NCBI RefSeq assembly: GCF_963576675.1
Contig: NC_088911.1
Location: 137,271,929 to 137,335,928, forward strand
Reading direction: 5' to 3'
DNA length: 64,000 bases
Source: Euphorbia lathyris
Lineage: Eukaryota; Streptophyta; Magnoliopsida; Malpighiales; Euphorbiaceae
Part shown: in pieces, positions 22,922 through 35,508 of the stretch
How positions within the stretch are numbered: the stretch's first letter is position 1
Layout of the letters: each line of letters opens with the position of its first letter
The notes under the pieces: generated by a model
The model's database searches: none
The model's input: only the letters and a program-made list of their open reading frames with translations
Told to the model about the DNA's origin: nothing
Translations under genes and position numbers: made by a program

Positions 22922-23572
22922 CTATGTCTGAGGAATGTGATAAAAACGACATTCGCTGAATTTCTTTGCCAATCCCTCCAACTGGTCTAGGTATGGACGC
23001 AACCTTTCTTCCCTCACTTCCCAGTTTCCCTGCGCTTGTTCGATAATCAGTTTTGAGTCGCCCCAGATTTCAACATATGATGCTCCCAGTGCTGCTAATG
23101 ACTCCAACCCGTAGATGCACGCTTCATACTCGGCCATATTATTAGTGAGAGGGAAGGATAGCTTCTTTGCCATTGGGATCCTTTCTCCTTCTGGTGAGAT
23201 AAGTAGCACCCCTACTCCAGCTCCATTCGAATTAACTGCTCCATCGAAGAACATTTTCCATGGTATAACTTCTATTGCGTTCAAGTGCTCATCGGGGAAA
23301 TCATAGTTTATCTCTTCCTCTTCTACGTTCAGAGGTTGGTTGGCCAGAAATTCTGCTACGGCTCTCCCCTTGATAACCTTCTTCGTTACATATTCAATAT
23401 CAAATTCGGACAAAAGCAGCAACCATCGGGCTAGCTTCCCTGTTAGAGACGGAGTTCGGTACAGATACTTCACAGGATCCATCCGGGAAATAATGATCAC
23501 TTTGTAAGATTGAAAATAGTGCCGTAGTTTCTTTGTTAGCCATACTACTGCCACACACGTCTTTTCGATCAT
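22922..23572 (-). pseudogene. pol: Ogre-like RNase H remnant and archaeal-type RNase H
   Basis: This 216-codon frame starts in the tail of the native RNase H (MIEKTCVAVVWLTKKLRHYF) and passes into the archaeal-type RNase H (FFDGAVNSNGAGVGVLL, NNMAEYEACIYGL, WGDSKLIIEQ), the second RNase H of Tat elements. It ends at TAG 22922-22924 just before the conserved NQAADALA. The core of the native RNase H is missing at the junction with RT near 23600, a deletion plus frameshift. Confidence 0.85.
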
Positions 23573-25713
23573 GTTATACTTAAGCTCGTATTCCAGAACT
23601 GGCAGAGAAGCGGTTTTCCCAGTTTAGGCGGTCTCAGAACTGGCGGATTAGACAAGTAGTTCCGGACATTCTCTAAGGCTTGCTGACACTTATCATTCCA
23701 AATCGTGGGTTGATCTTTCCGTAGCAACTTAAAGATTGGCTCGCAAATTGCGGTGAGTCTTGTTATAAACCGACTGATATACTGAACCTGCCCCAGAAAC
23801 CCTCTTACTTCTTTCTCATTCTTTGGTGCCGGCATTTCTCGTATGGCCTTCACTTTGTCGGGATCTACTTCAATTCCCTTGTTTCCGATTACATAGCCTA
23901 AAATTTTCCCTGACGAAACGCCGAAGAAGCACTTCTTTGGGTTTAACCTTAGTTTGAATTCTGCAATTCGGGCCAAAAACTTCTCGAGTGCAGCGAAATG
24001 CCCCTCTCTTGTCTCCGACTTGACCATCATGTCATCCGCATAAACTTCTACCTCCTTGTGTATCATATCATGAAATAGTACTGTAGCCATTCGCTGGTAA
24101 GTTGCCCCGGCATTTTTCAAACCAAACGGCATCACCCTGTAGCAGTATGTTCCCCACTCAGTTGTGAACGAGGTTTTTGCTTTGTGTTTGTCGGCCATTT
24201 GAACCTGCATGTAGCCCATGAAACCGTCCACATTCGTGTGTAAGACGCTCGATGCTGCACTGTCGATTAATACGTCAATATGAGGCAACACGAATTCATC
24301 TTTGGGGCACGCCTTGTTAAGATCTCTATAATCGACGCACATTCTTACTTTGCCGTCCTTCTTTGTGATGGGCACTACATTTGCGACCCAAGGGGGATAG
24401 TCGATCACTTCGATGAACCCTGCTTCTAACTGCTTCTTCACTTCCTCCCTGATCTTATCTGCGCATTCCGGTCTCATGCGTCGGAGCTTTTGCTTTATGG
24501 GCTTTGCATCGGGATATGTTGGAATACGGTGAGTTACGATTGATTGATCAATTCCTGGCATGTCTTCATATGTCCAGGCAAACACTATTTCGTATTTTTT
24601 AATTATTCTCTCGAATTCTTTCCTCTCTTCAATAGTTAATTCTTGAGCGATTTGTATAAGTTTAGGATTTCCATCCGTGCCAAGATTGAAAGTTGACATT
24701 TCTATTGCATTGATTTCAAATGTAGGCATGTTATATGAATGAGAATGTATGGAATGATCATGATCAACATCAAGCAAGTAAGCAAAATCAGAATTCATTT
24801 CATTGATAGTGTTGGCGAGTACATCATCAGATTCAAATAAAGCAGTAATACAATTTTCATCATCAGGGTTCTCGGGTTTCTCATAGGCTTTGGAGGTACC
24901 GGGTTCACCTACCGCTCCCACAGTTGTTTCAATGGTAATGACCTGCTCCTCGGCATTCAAGTCTAACATCATGATCTCCTCGACAACGCAGCTCGCCTTT
25001 CCTTTGCCCCAGTCGGTAACATCATTGAAGATCTCAAAACCTGGCAGAATCTTTCCTTCGGTGCTAGTCCATGACTCAGGGGTCCCTGAATAAACCTTTC
25101 CATGCCCCTCATTCACAAAATACTTCCTTAGGCCTACCTTTCCTTCACTACTTGTGTTGGACGGACTTCCCTGCTCATATCCTAAACCCCTCCGGGTTTT
25201 CTGACTCTTGAAGTCCGGAAATTCTGGCAACCCTTGATGGTGTGCTCCCAAGCCCATACCAGGGATGAAGCCTCCTTTCATCATTTTCACCACATCGGAG
25301 GTCATGCTAGACTCGTAGATCCCAGAAACTTGGAATCCGGAGAAAAGCTGAGGCTCAATTCCCAATGCCGCCACCGAGCTCAATTTTTCCGCTCTGATCG
25401 TCACTATCTCCTCTCCGAAGGGGAATTTGATCATTTGGTGGAGCGTGGAGGGCACACCTCCCAACTTGTGGAACCATGGGCGTCCCAACAATACAGCAAA
25501 GGTTACCGGGATATCCAGCACCGTGAACTCTGTTTCTTCCTCATGTGGCCCCACTTTTAGCTTGGCCTTAAAAACTCCTTCGATGTGCCTACGGCTATCA
25601 TCATAAGCCCTTATCACAGTTTCCGAGGCCGTTAGGTCTCCTCTTTCTACTCCCAACTTAGACAAGAGTTTCAGCGGGCAAACATTAATGGTCGATCCAT
25701 CATCGACCATCAC
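23569..25713 (-). pseudogene. pol: Ogre-like protease, G-patch-like motif and reverse transcriptase
   Basis: The frame of 714 codons opens in the retropepsin (VDDGSTINVCP), followed by a G-patch-like segment (GGFIPGMGLGAHHQG, about residues 147-161), an acidic linker, and RT (VPITKKDGKVRMCVDYRDLN; catalytic YADDMM; FGLKNAGATYQRM). Sequence in another frame just upstream (25714 to about 25815) encodes the missing start of protease (TFTDEDLPDEGK ... RAEINGKKTSCVM), so a one-base change near 25815 separates it from gag. The RT end is fused out of frame by the RNase H deletion at about 23600. Confidence 0.9.
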
Positions 25714-25795
25714 ACAGCTAGTTTTCTTCCCGTTAATCTCAGCTCGGATGTATAAAGGCTTGTTGTGAGCCTTCCCCTCATCTGGGAGATCCTCG

Positions 25796-27700
25796 TCAGT
25801 AAATGTGATTTCGGTTTTTCTTCTGGGCCATAATCGCCCCTACTAACGCTGCCGACTCGGTATCGGTAGAAATAACCAAATTCTGCAGCTCTTTCATCAG
25901 ATTTTCACGATGGTACTTGGAATGGCATAAGACTTCCCACACCATAGACTTAGCTTGTGTTTTCTTCAACTGCTCGAGGACTTGGTCATCTGGCTTGGGA
26001 GCCGATCCTTCCCCTATCTCAGTCTCAACCATAGGTGCCGTTCCCTCGGCCACTCGACCTGATCTTGTCATGACGGTGATTTCCGGCTCATCATCAGATT
26101 CATCCCAAATATTGATAGGAATACTCTGATTAGCATCTTCCTCGTCCGAAGAACTTTCCCAAATGTCCACAATCATTAGATCCATTACGTGAGGGAAGTT
26201 CAGATTCAAATAAAAGGGATCCGCTGATCCATACAAAGCCCAGCCTATCAAATCATCATAATCCCTGAGGGATACTCGACTCATCCTCCTTGCCGCCAAC
26301 GGAATTGCACCTCTCTGTATGCACATAAGCTGCACCTTATTACTCATTGTTTCATGACACTGCTCATAACGGTGCCTCCACCTCCTAGCATAATCCACGA
26401 ATGGTTCCTCGGGGAATTGTCTGATCCTATCCAGATCTTCTAGGGATCCCGTCCACGGAACATACATCTCATATCTTGCCACAAAAGCACTCCTAAGCGG
26501 TATCCAATGACCCATTTCCTCTTCTGATAGGCCTTGGTGCCACAACAAGGCTTCTCCCATTAGGGTTTCCGGGAAATGTTCATGTAATTCACCTTGCGGG
26601 AATCCGGCGTCATACATATGGTTGCGGAATAACCTCGCATGCTCAACAGGATCCTGGTATCCACCATACCTAGGCATTGCCAACACTGCCTCAGGTTTTT
26701 CATAAGAGGGCGAGTCCGGGGTTTGCTCCGCCAGCATCCATACCGTATACTCTTTGATAAACCTCTTTGTCATTGCCGCCCAATCGGTCTTGACATGCAT
26801 CGAAAGTGACATATACCACATCAACGGCTCACCCATCAGCGAATTACAGAACAAGCTGGTGATCTCTTCTTCCTTAAAACCCAAAGGCCCCATGGCCGAC
26901 AAGTAGAAGTGAAGGTGTTCCAAGGGATCTTTGTTGCCATTATACTTACTGACCCTCGGTAGCGGACGCTTGATAGGTCCGATCTGCATCGCGAAGCGCT
27001 CTGCAGTCCTGTCCTCGGCTCTTTGGTACTTATCTAGAAATAAATCTGACAATCGATCCCAATCATACTTGCAAGAGTCGGGTAATGAGTGGAACCACCC
27101 CAAAGGCTCGCCTATCAGCGAATGGTGGAACCACTGAGCAATCTCGTCCACCCCGAAGGATTCAACAAACATATCGCGCATATATTCACGCAAGTGCACA
27201 TCGGGATTCTCTCCACCACTAAACAGACCCAATTCTGGCACAATAGTCCGAGACGACCCTTCCCCGGTCTCTTCAACACTATCTTCATCATACGGTGCTC
27301 CACTGTCCAACCCTTCATCCATCGGTTCACCCTCCTGTTCCTCGCTAAGGAAGGACACATATAGACCATTTCCTATATTGCCTCTTTCATCGGAGTCCAG
27401 CAACTCCTCTTCATTTTCCTCGAAGGATTCCATCACTACGCTTTCTTTCAGACCGAATCCGATCATGTTCACCCTATGATTAGGCAATGGATTACGCCTA
27501 GTGGAAGGGTTTGCTGACGACGGATCAGCTATCTTCTTCTCCTCAATCAAATCTTGGATTTCGTGCTTCAACCTCTCACAGTTCTCAATAGTGTGCCCAT
27601 AACTGCTGTGGAATTCGCAGTATCCCCTAGCTTGTATCTGCGGAGAAGGTGGAGCTTTGTTATAAGGAGTAAGAGCTTTTAGCAACCCCTTTTTCTGCAA
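25796..27700 (-). pseudogene. gag: Ogre-like gag extension with three further gag-like modules
   Basis: 634 codons in frame with gag, separated from it only by TAG 27741-27743. A zinc-knuckle-like CEFHSSYGHTIENC (residues 28-41) follows gag as usual. Then come three copies of a capsid-like module: residues about 160-226, 253-318 and 346-410. Each has DP-x2-H near the start, GE(P/A)L-x-W in the middle and a W-x7-F-x3-Y end. The third also keeps the downstream part (FPEEPFVDYARRW ... MCIQRGAIP). Most Ogre gag regions are described with one such domain. The frame then runs through an acidic segment to a frameshift before protease. Confidence 0.82.
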
Positions 27701-27742
27701 TCGTTCGAAAACTTTTGCGTAGGTCTGATCAAATTTGGCGAA

Positions 27743-28837
27743 CTACCTCTTTTCGATAGCATTAAGATCAAGCACTTTCACTGCTGCAGATTCTTCACTC
27801 GCACTTGGCCCTCCGGCACTATATCCAGACTTCGTCCACTTGGTATACGCCTTTTTTGGTTCTCCATCCCCCTCAACTGTCAAGGCGCAGCTATACATTT
27901 GGTTGAAATCGGTAAAAGGCATGTACCGCAGCTCATTCTTAATATACGGCAATGTGTTACCGACTACCATTCGGATCTGATCCTGCTCAAGCGGCTTCTG
28001 CTTTATAACCGCGGCCTTGGCTCTCCATCTTTTTACAAAATCCGAAAAAGATTCCCCAGTCTGTTGCTTAGTGCTCTCTAACTCTTTCAAAGTGACCTCA
28101 AGCATGGTGTTGAAGCTATACTGAGCGATGAATGACTTTGCTAACTCCTTCCAATCTCTCTTCGTCACCATCAGCAATGCATGAAACCATGTGAGGGCAG
28201 CCCCCTCTAGATAAGTGTTAAACAGCCCCAGGACTTGATCCTCAGTCAGGATCGTGTGCTTCATCACAGCAACATACTGATTCATATGGGCAGTGGGATC
28301 TCCAGTTCCATCGAACTTTTTCATGTCAGGGAGCCGGAATTTCAAAGGCAAAGCCGTTGCCGATAAACAATTCTTCAAGTTATAAAAGTCCTGACTCCCG
28401 GAACTTCCCCCACGTAGATCCTGCACCTCCTGAGTGATGTGTTGCTTCCACTCCTCCTCCTTAGCTTTCTCTTTCTCAAGCTGCTTCCGGATATAATCCT
28501 GATAGTCGTCCTCATTCCTAAAGCGGGGACCATCGTTCACCTCGTTCTCAGCGCGCTTACTGCCACTCTTGTTGTCTTTCAATGCCAGCTCAGCTAGCTG
28601 GGCCAGAATTGTGGCCAGCTGATCATTGATATTGTTCACAGAGTTTTCCAATTCGGCCACCTTTTCGTCGGTCGCAGACATACTGGCCGAAGACTGAGTA
28701 TACTCGGACGAAGATGATTCCGAAGCCACAACTGCCGATTCAGAACTGTCAATCTGTAGCTGATCAAACTGCCTGACTAACCGGTTACTCTCGCGAAACC
28801 ACAACCGCTTAATGATGAAGTCTGCGCGAATGGTCAT
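27743..28837 (-). pseudogene. gag: Ogre-like gag (capsid)
   Basis: From the ATG at 28837, 364 codons: an acidic/Ser-rich N-terminus, a coiled-coil-like segment (residues 55-90 and 115-135), then the retrotransposon gag domain at about 175-310 (FDGTGDPTAHMNQY, LEGAALTWF, SFSDFVKRWRAKAA). It ends at TAG 27741-27743, where reading through continues directly into the next frame (FAKFDQTYAKVFERLQKKG), so this is a single nonsense change rather than a natural end. Confidence 0.88.
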
Positions 28838-30629
28838 CCATTAGTATGTATGCATGATTTTATATGCATGATTCGTGGTGTGTGCGTTTATTTATTTACG
28901 GATATATAAGATAAGAAGAACAAACGTTAGTCTAATTTACACGTATCACAGCATCTCTCTTCCACCCTTATTCCTCCACACACTCGACGGTCTAAGTCTC
29001 TTTCCTAGGATTTTGGTTTGGGGCTCACATTGCGGTCCAAGGGACGCGTGATGCCGTCGATTATTGCGGAAAAGTAAAACATTCATCATACAATACAGTT
29101 CGTTTTTGACGTATCAACGTTCAGTGACTAAGATATCGACCAAGTTGGACTGTCCTTTCGGAATAACTCGTCTTTTGTCATTTTGCGAGACGCATTAGTT
29201 CGGGTTTTGACTCCCTTTGAGCGCATCTCGGTTTTTAGATGTGGTACGAGCTATTCTTTCAGTCCAATCGTTCATTATTGACAATGACTCGTTCCTTTTA
29301 TTCGTGTGGGTTTGTGTCTTGATTTTTGGATTACGACGGGATTTTTTGGATCTATCGAGAGACGTAACCACGTGTTTATTTAGTGATGAAATCACTTTTT
29401 ATTTTTTAGGGAACGGACTCATCGCATAACGTGTTTGTTTTTAGCGTCGATGATCCGTTTGCTCATTTTGGCTATATGAAAAGACGGCGAGTCTTATTTG
29501 AGCGCACGGTAATCTTTCGGCTATTAACAACTCTTTATTCCTTCCAATCTACGGGATATATCACCTTAGCGTGGTTATAGAAAATCAACGTTTCGTTGAA
29601 TCGCATGCTTATTCGAAGCAGGGATATTACCGTCCTTTTCACTTTGGCACGAACTTGAACAAACACGCAGATCGGGCCATATTTCTTGTAGTTTTGGTAA
29701 CGGTCGAAATGATCGAGTCGTTAGTCAAACCCACAGTCTCGTCCATATGGCACAATTAAGCGGTTTAGCTCAATTCGGCTTTGTGATTTTAAACGGCATA
29801 TATACCGGCTTGAGACACGTATTCAACGGTATTGGTTCATTTTCTTTAACTACCCTCGGGATGGATATACATCGTAAATACAGAATGACTTTGGTCGTTT
29901 TTATTTTTGTTTTCCTTTTATTTTCTTAGTCACTTTTGCGGATACGTCCATTTCTCTTAAGAGCGACACAAGGCATAACGTAAGAGCTCGTCTTTTATTC
30001 GGAAGGGAATGGCCACATGTGCGAAACTCTTTACGTTACAACGGGGTCATTTGAAACAGAAATGTTCTTTGTTTTCGTTTTGTCATAATTTCGTTTTATC
30101 CCAACCTATTTAAAGAATGTGAATAACGGCTAATGTTTAATATAGTCTTTTGAATCGAGATATAACTATCCTTGATATCAAAGCGACTTGAACTAATACG
30201 TGCTTACGTCACAACGTATTTCCTGAACATGTGCCTTCTTCGGGACACAGAAAGGGACCAGGCGGGTCGCACAAGTTCATTCATACGAGATGACTAAGTC
30301 GTCTTTAGTTCGAATCGTTTCGATGTTTTGGGGTAGTTTGTACATCGGTTTAAGAGTATATATTAACATATCGTTTCATTTTCTTTACATATTTTAGGAT
30401 TAGACACGTATCATGGCAATTTGAAAACACGAACTGATTCATTTATCATATCAAAAATAGTAACGGGCAATCCTATGGTAACTTCTAAGGCTACTATATG
30501 CTAACACGGCTGAGCGCGGGACCTCACAGGACCGCACAAATTCGCCCCTAACGAATGGATGGGGACCCTTTGGCGCCTTACTGTAAGGGGGAACTTACAC
30601 TAGCCTCTTTCAAGTGACGAATGGACTCT
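28838..30629. other. 5' leader of Ogre-like element
   Basis: About 1.8 kb upstream of gag in element sense. Ogre elements usually have a long leader with an extra ORF here; I find no convincing frame. The extreme right end (30540-30625) has the CG-rich, GAGTC-containing look of Tat leaders just after the primer-binding site, but the primer-binding site itself is not found. Confidence 0.5.
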
Positions 30630-32184
30630 ACACCATCTAGTGCTGATCGCACTAACACAACTGCTCCTGTAATAAATATCGATGGAAACATGCCTACTGC
30701 TTCTTTCATCGATATGTGTGCCCGGGATATCGAGGCACGATATGGGCTTGAAATTGGGAACCGCCTCCGGGCGTTCATGACTCTTCCTCCTCGTTGGAGT
30801 ACGGTATCTACGTCAGCTGTCTCATCTTTACCTCCATTAAACTTTGGTCTGGGACCAGGTGCCCATAGCTCTTCATTCCTTCAAGCTCACAACATTGATT
30901 CCATGATAACTACTACGGCATCGGGTGGCGGACGACCGGTTATCAGGGAGTTATTTCCTGGCGAGGGAAGTCGAAGGAATGATACGGTCCCTCCTGGCGG
31001 ATCAGGGATTCCAAGGTTTAATCTTGATGGACCAAATGTACCTAGGCGTCCGTGGACAAATTTGTCTCTTGGCGGATTTAAGGAGCCCACTCGTAAAAAG
31101 CATAAAAAGGATAAAAATAAGCAAGCAGGATCCCCACGCCGTGGCAGATCACCTCCATCTACTGGTCGTAGAAGAAGTAAAAGGCCAGAAAAAACATCTC
31201 ATATAGGTGGACCACCGCCACATCCATCTTCAGGAACTGGTGGACGCACCTCGTCTGGAGGCCAGCAGGGAGGAAATGGTCCAACTCCCCTAGACAGAGG
31301 AAGTGGTGGGGGAGATGGTGGAGGAAGAGGAGGGAGCGGACGTGGTAATGCTGGAAGACATTCGCCATCGGATCCATCGTCTGATTCAAGTTCTTCTTCT
31401 TCTTCTTCTCCAAGTAGATCGCCACGAAGAGGTCGCCCCAGGGCGGATCCGGAGAATTTTGATGATAGAGTGAGGGCCCTAGTACTCCAAATGAACGAAG
31501 AAAATGCTAGGCACAATCCATTCGCCAATAGGGATTCGCCTTTTGCAGCCTGGATCGAGGCAGAGGAAACCGACAGAGCTTTCAAGATTCCTAATCTTGC
31601 AATATACACAGGCAAAGATAATCCGGAAGCTCATGTTCGAAAGTATCGAATCTTGGCCAGGCTCAATCGAGCCACCGAACCCGTACTCTGCGAAATGTTT
31701 GTCACCACACTGGGAGGTCCAGCTTATTTGTGGTTTCAATCTCTACCTCCAGGATCAATAAACAGCTTTGATCAATTAAGCAGGGAATTTTGTGCTAAAT
31801 TTGCTGGTTGTATTCCTGCAGTGGTGAAATCTGGAAGGCTTTTTGAATTAAAGCAGAAGGCGAATGAACCCCTCCGAGATTATGTGGACACTTTCAACCA
31901 ATTGTGTATACAAATCGTTGATGTAGATATCTCCGTAGCTGTGGAGTGTTTTGTGAGAAACACTACTTGTAAAAGTTTGCAAGAGGATCTCATTCGTAAA
32001 AAGCCCACTAGCATGGCAGAGTTAATGGAGCATTGTAAAGACTTTATAGAAGTGGATGACATTCGCCGAGGTTCGCCATCATCACCAAAAAAGGACAGAG
32101 GCGAATCTCGTCCTCGGGACCGGGACAAGGACAAACGTCAAGATTCTTCTTCTCGGAACAAACGAAGGGATTCTCGGAATAAAT
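30630..32184 (+). pseudogene. gag: Captured Retand gag fragment, open reading frame, inside Ogre-like element
   Basis: 1555 bp match 551-2104 of the Retand-like element with roughly 17 substitutions and one 1-bp indel by my count, about 99% identity. Nothing else of Retand (LTR, primer site, pol) is attached. The fragment is open throughout: it has CGA where the other copy has TGA at 893, and five A where the other has four. An ATG at 30621 in flanking Ogre sequence continues in frame into it, and the frame ends at 32240 in the Ogre LTR, 539 codons. It contains the Ser-rich region, the gag domain and basic tail but lacks the zinc knuckle. It lies opposite to Ogre gag-pol and replaces the Ogre LTR end and primer-binding site. 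Confidence 0.88.
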
Positions 32185-33994
32185 TAGACTCTCTTTTTAT
32201 GATTTATTTTCCCCTTTTCACTCAATTAATCCTTACTTGAATATAATTGCAACAAATAACAAATTGAATCCAAATTCATCCAACCAAACATGTTTAAAGA
32301 ATATATACCTATAGGAAATCCAAATGGAGAACAAATATACATATTTATACATATATGTAAGAATAGTAAAAATGGTAATAATATATATATAGATTAAATG
32401 TAGGATAAGGAAAGTAGTAATACATATAGTACCTTTTTATCCTAATTACAACTATGTAAAAATAAGAGAAACTATAAAAACTAAAAATAACATTTAATTT
32501 CCAAAATAGTTTTACCCTATGATAGCTAATATAATTCAAATGCCAAAAAACTATATATATACATATATACTACTTTATAACATTAAATCCAAACGAATTA
32601 AATTCCAACACGAAATAAATAACTATATAGTACATAATAAATAGTTATATGATTTAAAAATAATGTTTATAAACATATTAGATAATAATATACATATATA
32701 TACAAGTAGAAATATCAAAAAGTTGAGAAAAGAGGGTTAAAAGGGTGATTTTCGGTTTCCAGCATATTCCCGACGGAAAATCTGTCGCCAATCTGCTGTT
32801 AGTGACAGAAAAGGTAGAATTACAGCAGCAGTCCAAAACTTTACAGATTCGTTCAAAAGCTTTAAATTAAGTCTAATTCGATCATTTTGGATCTCCGAAC
32901 TACCAAAAATGGATCATAGTCTATAACGGAGTTTCCTAAAACGACGTTTTTATTTTAAAACGTTATTTTGAAATATTTTTTAAAATTTATAATTACAACG
33001 TTTTTTAATACCCGAACTACCTTTGAATCGGATCCTAGTTCGTATTGGGATATCAAAACGAGGTTTTTATTTCAAAGCTAAACCGAATTTTTATTTAACA
33101 CGGGATGAAAATAAATAAATACGGGAAATTAAATAAAATGTGACAAATAAATAAATAACTAAATAAATAAAATTATAACATAAAAATAAATAAAGAAAAT
33201 AAAATAAATGAAATAAATAAAACGAGTCTAGTCCTCGGATAATACCTTAAGTTCGGTATTGACGGTTGAAGTCGGTTGATTCCACAAATCGTGCCTTTCC
33301 GGTGTTTTTTGTGTTTTTGGTAAAATCTTAACTTTTAGGAAATTCGGAATTTTTAGGAAAAAAGATGTTTTTTCCCAAAAAAAGTCACTTCTCTCTCTAA
33401 AATGTTAGAGTAAGAAGTTCCCCTCCCAAAAAGTCCTCCTTAAAATGCATGGGGATCCGTGCCTTATATAGGCACCGGATCCCCGGAAACTTTGGGCGAC
33501 GCCCGAAGAAAATTGGGCGTCGCCCAAAGTCAGTTGGGCGAACGCCCAACTTCAGTTGGGCGCGCGCCCAACCAGCGTTGGGCGTTCGCCCGACGATCGT
33601 TGGGCGTCCGCCCAACGTCGCTGGGCGCTCGCCCAGCGGCTGCCGGTCGCGCTCGCCCAGAGGCCGTCGGGCGTGCGCCTCGCGCTGTCGGGCGTGCGCG
33701 CCCCACGGTTGTCGAGCGCGCGCTCCGTGCTGCCGGGCATGCGTGCCCAACGGACGTCGAGCGTGCGCCCCGCGCTGCCAGACATGCGTCCAACTGTCGT
33801 CGGACACGCGTCGGCTGCCGCTAGGCGCTCGCACCACGTCGCTGAGCACTCGCGAGCCGTCCACTTGACGACCGCGACTCACATTAACTTTTCTTTTCTT
33901 ATTATATATTTTTATTTAAAAACTTCCGGAATCAACCGCTTCGACCGTCTTGTTTACAGGTTTTCGTCACAGGTCCTCCGACTCGGTGACTACA
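32185..33994 (-). repeat. 5' LTR of Ogre-like element, U5 end missing
   Basis: The minus-strand start TGTAGTCACCGAGTCGG at 33994 abuts copia LTR sequence exactly. Bases 32381-33994 match 15112-16746. The AT-rich stretch 32185-32380 has no partner in the window because the other copy is displaced by the Retand insertion. Confidence 0.88.
33463..33850. promoter_or_regulatory. TATA box and upstream GC-rich dyad array of Ogre 5' LTR
   Basis: Minus-strand CCTATATAAG at 33463-33472, with the TTGGGCG/CGCCCAA dyad array at 33493-33850 directly upstream in element sense. The array differs from the 3' LTR copy by a unit gain or loss and many point changes. Confidence 0.72.
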
Positions 33995-35025
33995 ACCTTC
34001 CTCTATTCGTCTACTCAACTCCTACTAAGTGCTACAACCCACCACTTAGATTTCTCTACCACTGAGTATTTACAACCAAACACTCAACACAACACTCTCA
34101 ATTTACGATTGATACAATTTGCTCTTTTTCAGATAAAGAACACTTTAGATGATTACAAAATAATCAATCTAGCATTTACACAGGGATAGAAAGTTGGTGT
34201 AAGATTTCTTTCTTGTTTTTGAGTGCTTTGAACTTGTATTTTTCTCTCTTGTAGATTCTGTAAATCGGCAATGATCCAAGAGGATTGCTTGTCCTTTTAT
34301 AGTTGTATTTTGAGGATTAAATTATTTGAATTTGATTTGTTCGTTGAATCCAAAACGGCTCTTTTGGGGGACAAACTTCTGGTCAGCTTCAGATGTGCAG
34401 GCCAATCTTATTTTCTGATTTCTTCAGATGTCAGGCTTGTCTTCTTCCTACAGGCTTTGTCTTCTTGCGGCAGTTTGTCTTATAGCAGCGAACAGTTGAC
34501 CCATGCATCTCGAAAATTGGCTTTTGCGTAATTCTAAGGCCTCAATTATTGGTGAGACAGTTGTCGGATTTGTCTTTTAGCTAACGGATCATTCATGTTG
34601 TCCTGAAGATCACCCAGCTTCACTTCGATAGTCATTGTCTTTGATTGTCACCAATTCTCATACTGAGTTCTTTTTCACTCAGCTTCCATGGTCAGCTTCA
34701 TTTTGTAGGATCTGGTTCTGAAGCAGACTTCTTTTATGCTGAGTTTCGTTCCACTCAGCTTCTTTGATCAGCTTCATTCTTAAGCTGTTGTTTTGAAGAT
34801 GAATTATCTTCTCTTGTGCTGAGTTGCTCTTCACTCAGCTTGTGTTGTGTTCTCATACTGACTTTGTCTTGTCTTAATTTTTATTTCCTTTTGCATTTAT
34901 ACTAAATATTGAACAAACAGATTAGTACAATTAAATCAAAGCACTTAAATTTAATTGTCTCTTAATCATGGATTAAACTTAAATAATTTTGTCAAATCAA
35001 AATCTTGTGGAAAGCTGTTTCAACA
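33995..35025 (-). repeat. 3' LTR of copia element, cut by Ogre insertion
   Basis: 1031 bp matching 54547-55577 with no net length change. The inner edge on the minus strand is TGTTGAAAC. The missing 464 bp (equivalent to 54083-54546) should lie left of the window, beyond the Ogre-like element. It includes CAGCTT/AAGCTG and CTCAGC words in both copies. Confidence 0.9.
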
Positions 35026-35041
35026 AACTCCCCCATTTTGA
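35026..35041 (-). other. Polypurine tract of copia element
   Basis: On the minus strand CAAAATGGGGGAGTT directly precedes the TGTTGAAAC start of the 3' LTR, a typical plant copia arrangement. Confidence 0.88.
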
Positions 35042-35508
35042 TGTTGGCAAAATATTTAATTTATGGAACTCAGTATTGAGATTCCCCATGATTGAATTAC
35101 ATTTTATTCTTCTGAAATTACTCCCCCGTAAGGGTTGCATATATTGTCTTAACTTAACTCTAAACCTTTCTAAGATTTAATTGAGTGATTAGGGAAGACA
35201 TGTTTATACTGACTTAGTTCAATCCTAGATTTTCTAAGAGCTAATTTAGATGAACCTATGTCAATTTTCAGAAGAGTTCAATGTTTATTCAGTTTGATAC
35301 ATGAATAGTTTTGGTATCAGAGTTTATGTGTGGATGTATCAGAGTTAATGTGTACTGAGTATATTTTGAATTTATTTGTTTGTTCAATTTTAGACAGATC
35401 AGCATATAGTATAAAAATAAGCATCACTTATGGAAAACAATGTGAATGAAAAAGATGTTTAATCTAAATGGTCAGCATACAAAAAATACATAAGTTAATT
35501 TCTTAAAA

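Larger units (their letters stand above)
15112..33994 (-). mobile_element. Ogre-like Tat-lineage LTR retrotransposon, minus strand, 3' tip outside window
   Basis: From right to left it has 5' LTR (32185-33994, U5 end replaced), leader (28838-30629), gag (28837-27743), extra gag-like modules (27700-25796), protease with G-patch-like motif and RT (25713-23569), archaeal RNase H (23572-22922), integrase (22903-21562), an antisense PMD gene (17841-21104), minisatellites, polypurine tract and 3' LTR (16746 to 15112). The rest of the 3' LTR lies left of the Retand insertion. Size above 18 kb, dual RNase H and the protease motif VDDGS fit Ogre. It sits exactly inside the copia 3' LTR: bases from 33995 match 54547 onward. 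The target duplication cannot be checked because its left copy is outside. Confidence 0.87.

Noticed and set aside
29195..29929. Small frames in the Ogre leader as an ORF1 protein
   Set aside because: All are 60-70 codons, hydrophobic or low complexity, on both strands, without recognisable domains.
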